Shown here: piece by piece, positions 25,888-34,869 of the stretch
How the letters are laid out: each line of letters starts with the position of its first letter
How positions within the stretch are numbered: position 1 is the stretch's first letter
Translations under genes and position numbers: made by a program
The notes under the pieces: generated by a model
Database searches by the model: none
What the model was told of the DNA's origin: nothing
Seen by the model: the letters and a program-made list of their open reading frames with translations, nothing else
DNA from: Bacteroidaceae bacterium
Lineage (GTDB): Bacteria > Bacteroidota > Bacteroidia > Bacteroidales > Bacteroidaceae
Assembly: GCA_016280855.1 (NCBI GenBank)
Contig: JAEEHP010000123.1
Location: 1 to 37,567, forward strand
Length of the DNA: 37,567 nt
Direction: 5' to 3'

Positions 25888-28665
25888 ATGAAAAGAATCA
25901 ACTTACTGATCATGATGTGCCTGCTCGCCTGTGTGGGAGCGTGGGCAGAGACTCTGAAAGGAAAGGTCATTGACCAAGATGCCCGACCCGTGGATGGGGC
26001 GATTATTCAATGTTTGCATTACACTGAATCAGACAGCATCATGCTTGCTTCAACCGTGAGCGATGCCGATGGCAACTGGGAACTGAATTACGAACATACA
26101 TGGCAGGACATACAAATCAAGGCAACAAAGGAAGGCCACACCTCATACACTACATATTTGGATGTCAGCATGAGACATACATGGCCGAAATTCATATTCA
26201 GGCTTATCAACGCCCTGGACTACGAGGCAGGCAAGCGCTCAACGATCTACCTTCCAGTTGCTCCCCATTCGTCGTGGGGACGTTTCTATCGTTTAGACCG
26301 CGAGGAAGATAATAAGGTAATCTTCGAGAGAGAGTTAGCACCAAAAGCCTACGTCCCATACGTGTTCTTCCCCTATCAAGACTTGCACATAGACATCAGT
26401 GGTATGGATTTGTCCGACCATAGGAACCGTGTTAACTTACAGCGTATATCATTGTGTGGCCAAATCAATTATATGGCTTCTGAAGAAGATCCAGGGAGCC
26501 TTATCACTTGGTCATTGGATGAAAGTCTTTCCTATGTGAAATACAGCGAAGAAGGGGCTTACGAAAATTCGGGATTTCTCCCACCCATGCATGCAATCCT
26601 TTCGTGGATGTACACCGATTTCTTTGAGGGGAATGACGAAGATGGCACATGGGAAGCAGTTGATCCCGAGCTAGTTTTCCACGATTCCGAAGAGGACATA
26701 CCCACCTATCATCCCTTCGTGGAAAGAGGGAAGAAATGGTGCGTACATGGGTTCAGCATGGGTGGAGACCACACGGTTACTGATTACTATTTCTCAGAGG
26801 AAGAAATCTTGTTTGAAAGGAACGGGCACTTCTATGAACAGCTACGTACCAGAACACAAGATGGGAAAGATGAACTTGTTGGTTGGTTCCGCGAGGAGAA
26901 TCAACGTGTCTATATATATAACGAAACCGAGGACAAGGAAGTTCTTACTTACGATTTCTCCTTAGAAGAAGGTGATAGGTTTTCACCGGAGTATGGCGAC
27001 TACTCTCAATGCGAAGTGAAGGAAGTGTCTTACAAAGAGATCAACGGCGAACGACTAAAGGTCATCACCTTTGAAGCCAACGACAGAAATACAGATGCTC
27101 GAACCGAAGTGGAATGGATTGAAGGTATTGGTTCTTTATCATGGCCTTTAGCGGGATTATACTCAGGAAATCCCAACTCTTGGAGTTACAATTTAGCTTA
27201 CGTTCTCTATGACAATCCATTTGAAGGTAATTATTACTTGCCTCTCACATTTGTCACACATTATGCAGGTTGGTGGGGCCAGCAGCCTCAGATAGATAGG
27301 CAACCGACCTTAGAAGGAGACTCACAATTCCAATATGAACTTGTACCAGATCCAGAACATGATTGCTACACATTACACGTTTATGGTGACACCGTTTGGA
27401 GCAATAGTCCGAATCGTTATGCTTATTGCGTTGCAGACAAGAGCTCATCAACCTTCAAAGTGAGCATAAAATACGAAGAACTGGAACCTTACGTTGATGG
27501 TATCGGAAGGTATCACGTTGATATTAATTTTCCTTTCTTCTTGTCAGAACTACCAAACGTAGCAGTGGATCAATTTGGCGAACATCCCATCTCTGTCAGA
27601 CAAGAGCCACAGGCCGACTACCGTCCCTTCATAGAAGAGGGGAAGGTGTGGCATACAGTGGTAATGGGACAAGGCGATAACCATAATCGTTATGAGTATT
27701 GGTTTCAAGGCGACACCATCGTAGGAGGCCAGAAGTGCAAGATTATGAATCGGAGTGAATTAAGCTATGACATTGACCCGAGTTGCCCGGCTGCCGTAGA
27801 TACCACTTTCATGGGTGTATTGTATGAGAAAGACGGCAAGGTATATTATGCGGCTCCAGACCAAAGCGATTTCTCGCTGCTTTATGATTTCTCCGCCCCT
27901 ATCGGCACTGCTTTTAAAATGCGTGGCGATGTGGTTACCATCATTAAAAAGGAAAGGCAGCAGGACGCAGTGTTCAAGGGTGAGAAGACGTATGTTCAAA
28001 GGAAGTCCCTTGGATTGTTCACTTGCTGGCTGGAAGCTGTAGGCTATTCATCCAGTCCAATAAACAACATCAATGGTGAATGTGCGACAGGCGAAGAGGA
28101 TCTAATATCATGCATGGTCGGAGACGAAGTACTTTACTATGATGAAGAAATGGTCCATGCTATCACAGGCACTGATAACCCCGAAGTCAAGAAGAAATGG
28201 CTGGACTTCACTCATACGGTAAAGACGAGGCCGAAAGCTCCGGAGAGAGGAGTGAAAAGTGAAAAATCAGATGATGACTTAGTGGCTAATAGTGAGGAGG
28301 AGACGGTGACGGGTGAGTACTCGGTTAAGGCGTTGTTCGTTAACTTCACCACGTTGGCAGGACCTTATGCAATAACCATTACTGACGCCGCCGGACAAGA
28401 GGTCTACCGCAAGGTAGTGCAGACGAGCAATGTCGTGGCGCTCAACACGGACATCTCGGCCTATCCCAAGGGAAGCTATACGCTTACGGTAGAAAATGAG
28501 GAGGAGGTTTATGCGGCTTTGCTCAATATCAATGATGAAAACAGCCTCTCCCCCACACTCTCTCCCGTGAAACAGGGGAGTATATACAACCTCAAGGGGC
28601 AGCGACTGACAAAGCCACAACGCGGCGTGAACATCATCAACGGCCGAAAAGTGGTGGTGAAGTGA
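25888..28665 (+). CDS. Secreted mosaic protein: CnaB-like N-terminus, two 'PF.EEGK.W' modules, beta domain and C-terminal tail
   Basis: 925 residues. The signal peptide (MKRINLLIMMCLLACVGAWA) is nearly the same as that of the gene at 32110. Residues about 22-110 look like a carboxypeptidase-regulatory/CnaB-type beta domain (LKGKVIDQDARPVDGAIIQC). Two copies of an uncharacterised module start near 272 (YHPFVERGKKW) and 577 (YRPFIEEGKVW); the second has YWFQGDTIVGGQKCK and LYEKDGKVYY. Then come the linker KKWLDFTHTVKTRPKAP, a small beta domain resembling DUF3244 (about 808-890), and the tail IYNLKGQRLTKPQRGVN ... RKVVVK. Function unknown; the parts suggest an exported binding protein. First gene of a duplicated unit, more AT-rich than the genes to its left. 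Confidence 0.75.
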   Translation: MKRINLLIMMCLLACVGAWAETLKGKVIDQDARPVDGAIIQCLHYTESDSIMLASTVSDADGNWELNYEHTWQDIQIKATKEGHTSYTTYLDVSMRHTWPKFIFRLINALDYEAGKRSTIYLPVAPHSSWGRFYRLDREEDNKVIFERELAPKAYVPYVFFPYQDLHIDISGMDLSDHRNRVNLQRISLCGQINYMASEEDPGSLITWSLDESLSYVKYSEEGAYENSGFLPPMHAILSWMYTDFFEGNDEDGTWEAVDPELVFHDSEEDIPTYHPFVERGKKWCVHGFSMGGDHTVTDYYFSEEEILFERNGHFYEQLRTRTQDGKDELVGWFREENQRVYIYNETEDKEVLTYDFSLEEGDRFSPEYGDYSQCEVKEVSYKEINGERLKVITFEANDRNTDARTEVEWIEGIGSLSWPLAGLYSGNPNSWSYNLAYVLYDNPFEGNYYLPLTFVTHYAGWWGQQPQIDRQPTLEGDSQFQYELVPDPEHDCYTLHVYGDTVWSNSPNRYAYCVADKSSSTFKVSIKYEELEPYVDGIGRYHVDINFPFFLSELPNVAVDQFGEHPISVRQEPQADYRPFIEEGKVWHTVVMGQGDNHNRYEYWFQGDTIVGGQKCKIMNRSELSYDIDPSCPAAVDTTFMGVLYEKDGKVYYAAPDQSDFSLLYDFSAPIGTAFKMRGDVVTIIKKERQQDAVFKGEKTYVQRKSLGLFTCWLEAVGYSSSPINNINGECATGEEDLISCMVGDEVLYYDEEMVHAITGTDNPEVKKKWLDFTHTVKTRPKAPERGVKSEKSDDDLVANSEEETVTGEYSVKALFVNFTTLAGPYAITITDAAGQEVYRKVVQTSNVVALNTDISAYPKGSYTLTVENEEEVYAALLNINDENSLSPTLSPVKQGSIYNLKGQRLTKPQRGVNIINGRKVVVK

Positions 28666-28734
28666 AAAATGTTTAAAACATAAGCCTCACTGAAATATTT
28701 TCGGAGATTCATGTATAAATATTATAGAAAAGGC

Positions 28735-28742
28735 TACTTTTG
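28735..28742 (+). promoter_or_regulatory. -7 box of the first serpin gene
   Basis: TACTTTTG at 28735-28742, 30 bases before the ATG at 28773. The whole intergenic segment is nearly identical to 34762-34869 before the second serpin. Confidence 0.55.
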
Positions 28743-28772
28743 TAGCAGCTAACAAATCAAAACAAACTAACG

Positions 28773-31700
28773 ATGATGAAAAAGACGATACTTTCATTAG
28801 TGCTTATGGCACTCACCATGAATGGGCAATCGCAGGAGGCGAAGACCCAGATGACCAAGGCATACCAACAGTCAGCGTTCGAGCTGTTTAATGCTGTGGC
28901 TAAAAATGAAACAGACAATGTGTGCTTCTCGCCACTGTCGGTGCAAATAGCGCTATCCATGGTGCAGAACGGCGCTGCGGGTAACACGCTCAGTCAGTTG
29001 CAACAGGCGCTCGGCACCACGGGTCTTAGCAACGAGGAGATAGGAGCGTTCAATAAGCAGTTGGCAAAGATGTTGACTGCGCGCCCAGCCTACGACGAAG
29101 AGGTATTTAGGAATATGATGTGGAATCCTGATGGCGATCCCCGCGAGGTCTATGACGGCTGGTATCCTCAGTGTGAGCTGGCTAACGCCCTGTGGACACG
29201 GCCCTACGTTCATTTGTACGACAATTTCGTGCAGTCGTTACGCAATGACTATGATGCCGGCGTAGATGCGGTGAACTTCGACACCTGGGAGGGCATCGAA
29301 AAAATCAACGGCTGGGTCAGCGACCACACTCATGGGCTCATACCTAAGTTATACGACGAACCCCAATCCAGCGATTTAGCTGTTGTGCTGATGAATGCCC
29401 TGTATTTCAAGGGCAGTTGGAGCAAGCCTTTCGCACCGGAGCTCACCGAACAGGGGCAGTTCTTCTTGAACGACGAGACATACACTACAGTAGATATGAT
29501 GCTGGCGCGCGATGTTTTTCAGTGTGCTGTCACACCGTCGTTCCAAACCATCACGATGGACTACGGTGCTAACGGGGATTACTCGATGACTATCTTTTTG
29601 CCGTATAAGTACGAGGCTAGTATTTTTACGGAGGACGACTTCGAGTGGGAACCTGTCTTCGAAGGGAGTCTGACCTCAACAAAGGTAGAGCTGTTGGGTG
29701 ATAGAGTCCTCTACAGGGGAAAGTGTGTTGTCACCACCGACAATGCCGACAAGCGCTTTGAGGAAGCTTACGGAACCCCGTACATTTTGTCTGAACCATA
29801 CGCAGAGGGTTATGATCTTGTCTTCTTCGTGAAGAACGACCATATCATCATTCCTCAAGACTTTGCCGAAGAACTTGAATATCAAAAATTAGGTATTAAT
29901 ATGCCCGACATGCCGTTGTATGGAAAAATCAACGAATCGTCTTCCACGTTCGCAGAGGATAAAGTGGTATTAGACATTGATCTCGTAAAGCTTAATGCAC
30001 AAGGTGAAGTTGATTATAGCATTGGTTACGACAAGCTCTCATTGACTAACTACACTTGGGACAAGGTCGCTACTGGTACATATTATTATATGTTGTTCTC
30101 CGAAGTCGAGAATGCCTATACTCCAGATCCTGGCTACGAGCTTTACAAGCGCACCGATAATGAAAATGTATATAAGATCAAGGATTGGTTGATGGGTACA
30201 GACTTCATCTTCACTTGGGACAAGGTCACCAACAAATGCGTCGTCCTCGAGCAGCCCATTGAATACACCCATGGTAATTTTGGATCAATGTACGTCATCG
30301 AAGGTGCTCTATACGACAGCGAACGCTTTGGCGAACACACCTCTTTCTACAATCCTGAGACGAAGATTTTCCACTTCTTCCCTGTTTATTATGTTAGCGT
30401 TGGACATTATGGTCAGGTTGAGGAGCTCTTCGAGATTACCAACGGAGGTGGCGTCAAGAAGATGAAGCCTATCTGGAACAATGCCCAATTCACCAAGAAC
30501 ACGCGCATGCCTGACTATCTGCAGGGCAGCATGGTGAGAAAGAAGATGCACACAAGAGCGATTACGTTAGGAAAGAAAAAAAGCAAGAAGGAATTAGGTA
30601 CAACCTTGCCGCCGCTGACTTACGAGGACTGGAACGCTGCACAACAGCAGCAATACCTGCACGTGAACCTTTATATGCCTCGCTTCGAAATTGATGGGAA
30701 ATACGATTTGAAAACAGTGCTGAAAGGCATGGGCGTGACAGATGCTTTTGATGAAATAAAGGTAGACTTCACAAAGATGAGCGAGGTGAACCGTGCCATC
30801 AGTTCTATTTACCAGCTGAGTAAGATTATCGTGGATGAAAAAGGCACAGAGGCCGCGGCGCTGACGCTCATTGAAGAGGCCACGGGCATTGATCTCACGC
30901 GCCCAGAGGATTATCAGGACTTCAAGGTGGATCGCCCCTTCTATTTCACCATCCAAAACCGCACAACCAACACCATACTCTTCGCCGGTCGTGTGAACCA
31001 TTTCGACGGACCCACTGGAAAGGTTGATGAAATCAGTACCAACTATCGTCACTTCGTTGAAGAGGGGAAGGTATGGCTGACGGGCATCCCTGACGAGGAC
31101 TTACAATTGTTTCATTTGAGATCATACACCATAGTCAACGACACCATAATAGGAAAGCATCAGTGTAAGAAGTTGATGTGCAAAGAATGGTTATGCTTTG
31201 ATGACCCAGCATCTGTCGAATCAAATTACATTGGAGCACTTTATGAGGAAGGCTTACGAACCTATTTCATTAAACCTAGCAGCGAAACAGGCATCTTACT
31301 CTACGATTTCAATCCGTCGGTAGATGACAATATCCTCATAGATGATGGCTTTGGGAATCAAGTTTCTTATACCGTCGTCCAAAAAGCCTACTCTGAAACA
31401 GAAAGCTTCAAGGGGCTGTGCATGAAGCTGCAGACATCAGGGCCTCTGGAACTGATTAACACATGGATGGAAGGAGTCGGCAATTCATCCAGTCCTTTGA
31501 ATAATATCCATGGTGAATGTGGGACAAGCGAGGAAGAACTGATAACGTGCACAGTCAACGACGAAGTACTCTACTACAATGAAAGACTAATCATTATCTT
31601 CTCTGATTCAGAGGGTTCCTCTCACGTCAAGAAGAACTGGTTGGATTTCACGCATACGGTGAAGACGAGGCCCAAAGGACCGAGACGGGTCGAAGCCGAG

Positions 31701-32075
31701 AGTGATGAGGAGGCGTTGACGGGTGAGTACTCCATCAAGGAGCTTTTCGTCAACTTCAAGACGCTGACGGGACCTTATACGATTACGGTAACCAATGCAG
31801 CTAAAGACATCATATATAATAAGGTGGTGCAGACCAGCAATGTCGTGGCCCTCAATACGGACATTTCGACCTATCCCAAGGGCTCCTATACCATCACCAT
31901 CGAGAACGAAAACGAGGTGTATTCCGCAGAGTTCAATATCAAAGATGAGGACGGCCTCTCCCACACACTCTCTCCCGTGAAACAGGGGAGCATATACAAC
32001 CTCAAGGGGCAGCGACTGACAAAGCCACAACGCGGCGTGAACATCGTTAACGGCCATAAGGTGGTGGTGAAGTGA
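28773..32075 (+). CDS. Serpin interrupted by a ~330-residue inserted region, with module and tail at the C-terminus
   Basis: 1100 residues with a signal peptide (MMKKTILSLVLMALTMNGQSQ). Residues about 25-277 are the serpin N-terminal part (NVCFSPLSVQIALSMVQNGAAGNT, LMNALYFKGSWSKPF, MTIFLP). Residues about 277-608 are unrelated sequence absent from the paralogue at 34870, including a Prevotella-type beta-rich stretch (FTWDKVTNKCVVL, YYVSVGHYGQ). The serpin resumes at TLPPLTYEDWNAAQ with the hinge EKGTEAAALT, an inhibitory-type reactive-loop hinge, and ends DRPFYFTIQN ... ILFAGRV. After it come one 'EEGKVW' module (about 757), WLDFTHTV linker, DUF3244-like domain and the KVVVK tail. Secreted serpins trap proteases; whether the split fold still works is unknown. 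P1 cannot be set safely because the loop is longer than usual. Confidence 0.85.
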   Translation: MMKKTILSLVLMALTMNGQSQEAKTQMTKAYQQSAFELFNAVAKNETDNVCFSPLSVQIALSMVQNGAAGNTLSQLQQALGTTGLSNEEIGAFNKQLAKMLTARPAYDEEVFRNMMWNPDGDPREVYDGWYPQCELANALWTRPYVHLYDNFVQSLRNDYDAGVDAVNFDTWEGIEKINGWVSDHTHGLIPKLYDEPQSSDLAVVLMNALYFKGSWSKPFAPELTEQGQFFLNDETYTTVDMMLARDVFQCAVTPSFQTITMDYGANGDYSMTIFLPYKYEASIFTEDDFEWEPVFEGSLTSTKVELLGDRVLYRGKCVVTTDNADKRFEEAYGTPYILSEPYAEGYDLVFFVKNDHIIIPQDFAEELEYQKLGINMPDMPLYGKINESSSTFAEDKVVLDIDLVKLNAQGEVDYSIGYDKLSLTNYTWDKVATGTYYYMLFSEVENAYTPDPGYELYKRTDNENVYKIKDWLMGTDFIFTWDKVTNKCVVLEQPIEYTHGNFGSMYVIEGALYDSERFGEHTSFYNPETKIFHFFPVYYVSVGHYGQVEELFEITNGGGVKKMKPIWNNAQFTKNTRMPDYLQGSMVRKKMHTRAITLGKKKSKKELGTTLPPLTYEDWNAAQQQQYLHVNLYMPRFEIDGKYDLKTVLKGMGVTDAFDEIKVDFTKMSEVNRAISSIYQLSKIIVDEKGTEAAALTLIEEATGIDLTRPEDYQDFKVDRPFYFTIQNRTTNTILFAGRVNHFDGPTGKVDEISTNYRHFVEEGKVWLTGIPDEDLQLFHLRSYTIVNDTIIGKHQCKKLMCKEWLCFDDPASVESNYIGALYEEGLRTYFIKPSSETGILLYDFNPSVDDNILIDDGFGNQVSYTVVQKAYSETESFKGLCMKLQTSGPLELINTWMEGVGNSSSPLNNIHGECGTSEEELITCTVNDEVLYYNERLIIIFSDSEGSSHVKKNWLDFTHTVKTRPKGPRRVEAESDEEALTGEYSIKELFVNFKTLTGPYTITVTNAAKDIIYNKVVQTSNVVALNTDISTYPKGSYTITIENENEVYSAEFNIKDEDGLSHTLSPVKQGSIYNLKGQRLTKPQRGVNIVNGHKVVVK

Positions 32076-32109
32076 AAACAGATTGATTAACCTCTAAAGA
32101 TATACAACG

Positions 32110-34761
32110 ATGAAACGATTCGGCTTACTTATCATGATGTGCCTGCTCGCGAGCTTCGGAGCGGGAGCAGTAGAAGTGGAGATCGACGGCATTAATTATG
32201 ATGTCAATACCGAAGAAAGGACTGCAACGGTTATTCAAAAAGACCCCAGATACGAGGGCAATGTGATTATTCCTTCCAGCATCATGGTAGAGGGGACGGA
32301 ATATTCTGTTACTAGAATCGAAAATTTTGCTTTCGAAAGATGTATTGGGCTGACCTCTGTGACTATTCCTTCATCTATAAACAGCTTTGGCCTTGGAGCC
32401 TTTTTGTATTGCTCAGGATTGACTTCATTGACGCTTTCAGAGGGACTCACTAACATAGGAGAAGATACTTTCCGTTGTTGCACAGGACTAACGTCTGTGA
32501 CGATTCCATCATCTGTCACCACCCTTGAGAGTTGTGTTTTCGCTGATTGCTCGGCTCTGACCTCTGTGACTATTCCGGATGGAGTCATTAGCATTGGCGG
32601 AGGGGCTTTCGCTGGTTGTCCGGCTCTAACCTCTGTGACTATTCCTTCATCTGTTACCCGCATAGATGGAGGGGCTTTCCATAATTGTACGGGGCTGACT
32701 TCAGTCCACATTACAGACTTAACAGCTTGGTGTAATATCATTTTCGAGGAAGCATACAGCAACCCTCTTTATTATGCTCATCGTCTTTTTTTGAATGAAG
32801 AGGAAATAAGTGAATTGGTTGTTCCCAGCGGGGTTTCCAAAATCGGGAATTATTCATTCCTAGGGTGTATGAACTTGACGTCCGTATTGATTCCATCATC
32901 TGTCAACAGCATTGGCAACTTTGCTATCCTCTTTTGCTTAGAACTGGCTGATATTTACTGCTATGCAGAGGCCGTTCCGACAACAGGAGGAGGCGCATTT
33001 GACGACGAAGCTTTTGAAAACGCTACTCTGCACGTTCCTGCATCTGCACTCGAGGCTTACAAAGCTACAGAGCCTTGGAGCAAGTTCGAGAAGATAGTGG
33101 CTTTGGACAACCAACCAACCGACTATCATCCCTTCATCGAGGAGGGGAAAGTGTGGATAGTGGGTGACGGTATGTGGCTAGATACTCCTAGTGCTATCAT
33201 TACTTATTATTTCGGTGGTGACACCATTGTTGGCGGTCATCAATGCAAAAAATGGATGTGCGACGATAGTTTGATGCCCTATGACAGTCGACTGGGAAAG
33301 AATCTGAAGAACGCCTTTGTCGCATCTATCTATGAGGAGGGGAAGCAAGTTTATTATATTCGTGAAGGTGATGAGACCCCAAGGCTGTTGTATGACTTTC
33401 GCGGAACAGAGGAAACTTTCGAGGTCTCTTTCTTCCCTTATCCATATTCCGACCTGAAAGATTCCCTGATATCATGTACGCTTACAAATACAGGGTATAA
33501 TGATGATTTCCACCTTCGCTATTTCCTAATACATGACAACATAGATCATCATCCTAACATATGGTATGAAGGCATAGGAAGTACTTATAGTCCGGAAGTT
33601 AACCTCCAAATCCTCAGGGATGAAGAGCATCGATTGTTACAAGTGAATGTCGGTTCTGAAGTTATATTTAAGCATCGCTTAGCTGATGAAATCCTTGATG
33701 CCTTGACTCCTACAACCTATCGCCCCATCATCGAAGAGGGGAAGGTATGGCTGACGAGCATCCCAGACAAGGACTTTCATTTGAGATCATACACCATAGC
33801 CAACGACACCATAATAGGAATGCATCAGTGTAAGAAGTTGATGTGCAAAGAATGGTTCTGCTTTGACGACCCAGCATCTGCCGAAGCAAGCTACGTCGGA
33901 GCGCTGTATGAGGATGGTTTACAAACCAATTTACCAACCTATTTCATTAAACCAGGCAGCGAAACAGGCATTTTGCTCTATGATTTCAATTTTTCGGTAA
34001 ATGACGAAATCCTCTTAGATGATGGCTCAGGATATCAGGCCTCTTATATTGTCGTCCAGAAAGCCTACTCTGAAACAGAACGCTTCAAGGGGCAGTGCAT
34101 CAAGCTGCAGGCATCAGGACCTCTGGAACTTATTAACACATGGATGGAAGGTGTCGGCAATTCATCCGGCCCATTGAATAATATCATTGGGGAATACCCG
34201 ACTGGTACGCTCAATGAAGTGCTGATATCGTGTATGGTCAACGACGAAGTACTCTACTACGATGAAGATCTGAGCATTATCTTCTATGACACTGGGAGCC
34301 CCTCTCACGTTAAGAAGAACTGGTTGGATTTCACGCATACGGTGAAGACGAAGCCGAAAGCACCGAGGCGAGGAGAGGTCGCTGCGAGTGATGAAGAGAC
34401 GGTGACGGGCGAGTATTCCATCAAGGAGCTGTTCGTCAACTTCAAGACGCTGACAGGGCCTTATACGATTACCGTCACAGATGCCGCAGGACAGCCTATA
34501 TATAATAAGGTAGTGCAGACGAGTAATGTTGTAGCCCTCAACACGGACATTTCGACCTATCCCAAGGGCTCCTATACCATCACCATCGAGAACGAGAATG
34601 AGGTGTATTCCGCAGAGTTCAATATCAAAGATGAGGATGGCCTCGCCCCCACACTCTCTCCCGTAAGACAGGGGAGCATATACAACCTCAAGGGTCAGCG
34701 ACTGACACAGCCACAACGCGGCGTGAACATCATCAACGGCCGAAAAGTGGTGGTGAAGTAA
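32110..34761 (+). CDS. BspA-like leucine-rich-repeat secreted protein with two modules, beta domain and C-terminal tail
   Basis: 883 residues. Signal peptide MKRFGLLIMMCLLASFGAGA. Residues about 50-330 are LRR_5/BspA-type repeats of about 23 residues (LTSVTIPSSVT, AFAGCPALTSVTIP, IGNYSFLGCMNL), a fold used in oral Bacteroidetes and others for binding host proteins. Two modules follow near 337 (YHPFIEEGKVW, YYFGGDTIVGGHQCKKW) and 536 (YRPIIEEGKVWLTS). Then the KKNWLDFTHTVKTKPKAP linker, a DUF3244-like domain (about 766-850) and the tail IYNLKGQRLTQPQRGVN. Only 34 bases separate it from the first serpin and no promoter is seen there, so it is likely co-transcribed. Paralogue of the gene at 25888. 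Confidence 0.85.
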   Translation: MKRFGLLIMMCLLASFGAGAVEVEIDGINYDVNTEERTATVIQKDPRYEGNVIIPSSIMVEGTEYSVTRIENFAFERCIGLTSVTIPSSINSFGLGAFLYCSGLTSLTLSEGLTNIGEDTFRCCTGLTSVTIPSSVTTLESCVFADCSALTSVTIPDGVISIGGGAFAGCPALTSVTIPSSVTRIDGGAFHNCTGLTSVHITDLTAWCNIIFEEAYSNPLYYAHRLFLNEEEISELVVPSGVSKIGNYSFLGCMNLTSVLIPSSVNSIGNFAILFCLELADIYCYAEAVPTTGGGAFDDEAFENATLHVPASALEAYKATEPWSKFEKIVALDNQPTDYHPFIEEGKVWIVGDGMWLDTPSAIITYYFGGDTIVGGHQCKKWMCDDSLMPYDSRLGKNLKNAFVASIYEEGKQVYYIREGDETPRLLYDFRGTEETFEVSFFPYPYSDLKDSLISCTLTNTGYNDDFHLRYFLIHDNIDHHPNIWYEGIGSTYSPEVNLQILRDEEHRLLQVNVGSEVIFKHRLADEILDALTPTTYRPIIEEGKVWLTSIPDKDFHLRSYTIANDTIIGMHQCKKLMCKEWFCFDDPASAEASYVGALYEDGLQTNLPTYFIKPGSETGILLYDFNFSVNDEILLDDGSGYQASYIVVQKAYSETERFKGQCIKLQASGPLELINTWMEGVGNSSGPLNNIIGEYPTGTLNEVLISCMVNDEVLYYDEDLSIIFYDTGSPSHVKKNWLDFTHTVKTKPKAPRRGEVAASDEETVTGEYSIKELFVNFKTLTGPYTITVTDAAGQPIYNKVVQTSNVVALNTDISTYPKGSYTITIENENEVYSAEFNIKDEDGLAPTLSPVRQGSIYNLKGQRLTQPQRGVNIINGRKVVVK

Positions 34762-34831
34762 AAAATGTTTAAAACATAAGCCTCACTGAAATATTTTCGG
34801 TGATTCATGTATAAATATTAATAGAAAAGGC

Positions 34832-34839
34832 TACTTTTG
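34832..34839 (+). promoter_or_regulatory. -7 box of the second serpin gene
   Basis: TACTTTTG at 34832-34839, 30 bases before the ATG at 34870, in a duplicated intergenic segment. It rules out a TTG start at 34837. Confidence 0.55.
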
Positions 34840-34869
34840 CAGCAGCTAACAAATCAAAACAAACTAACG

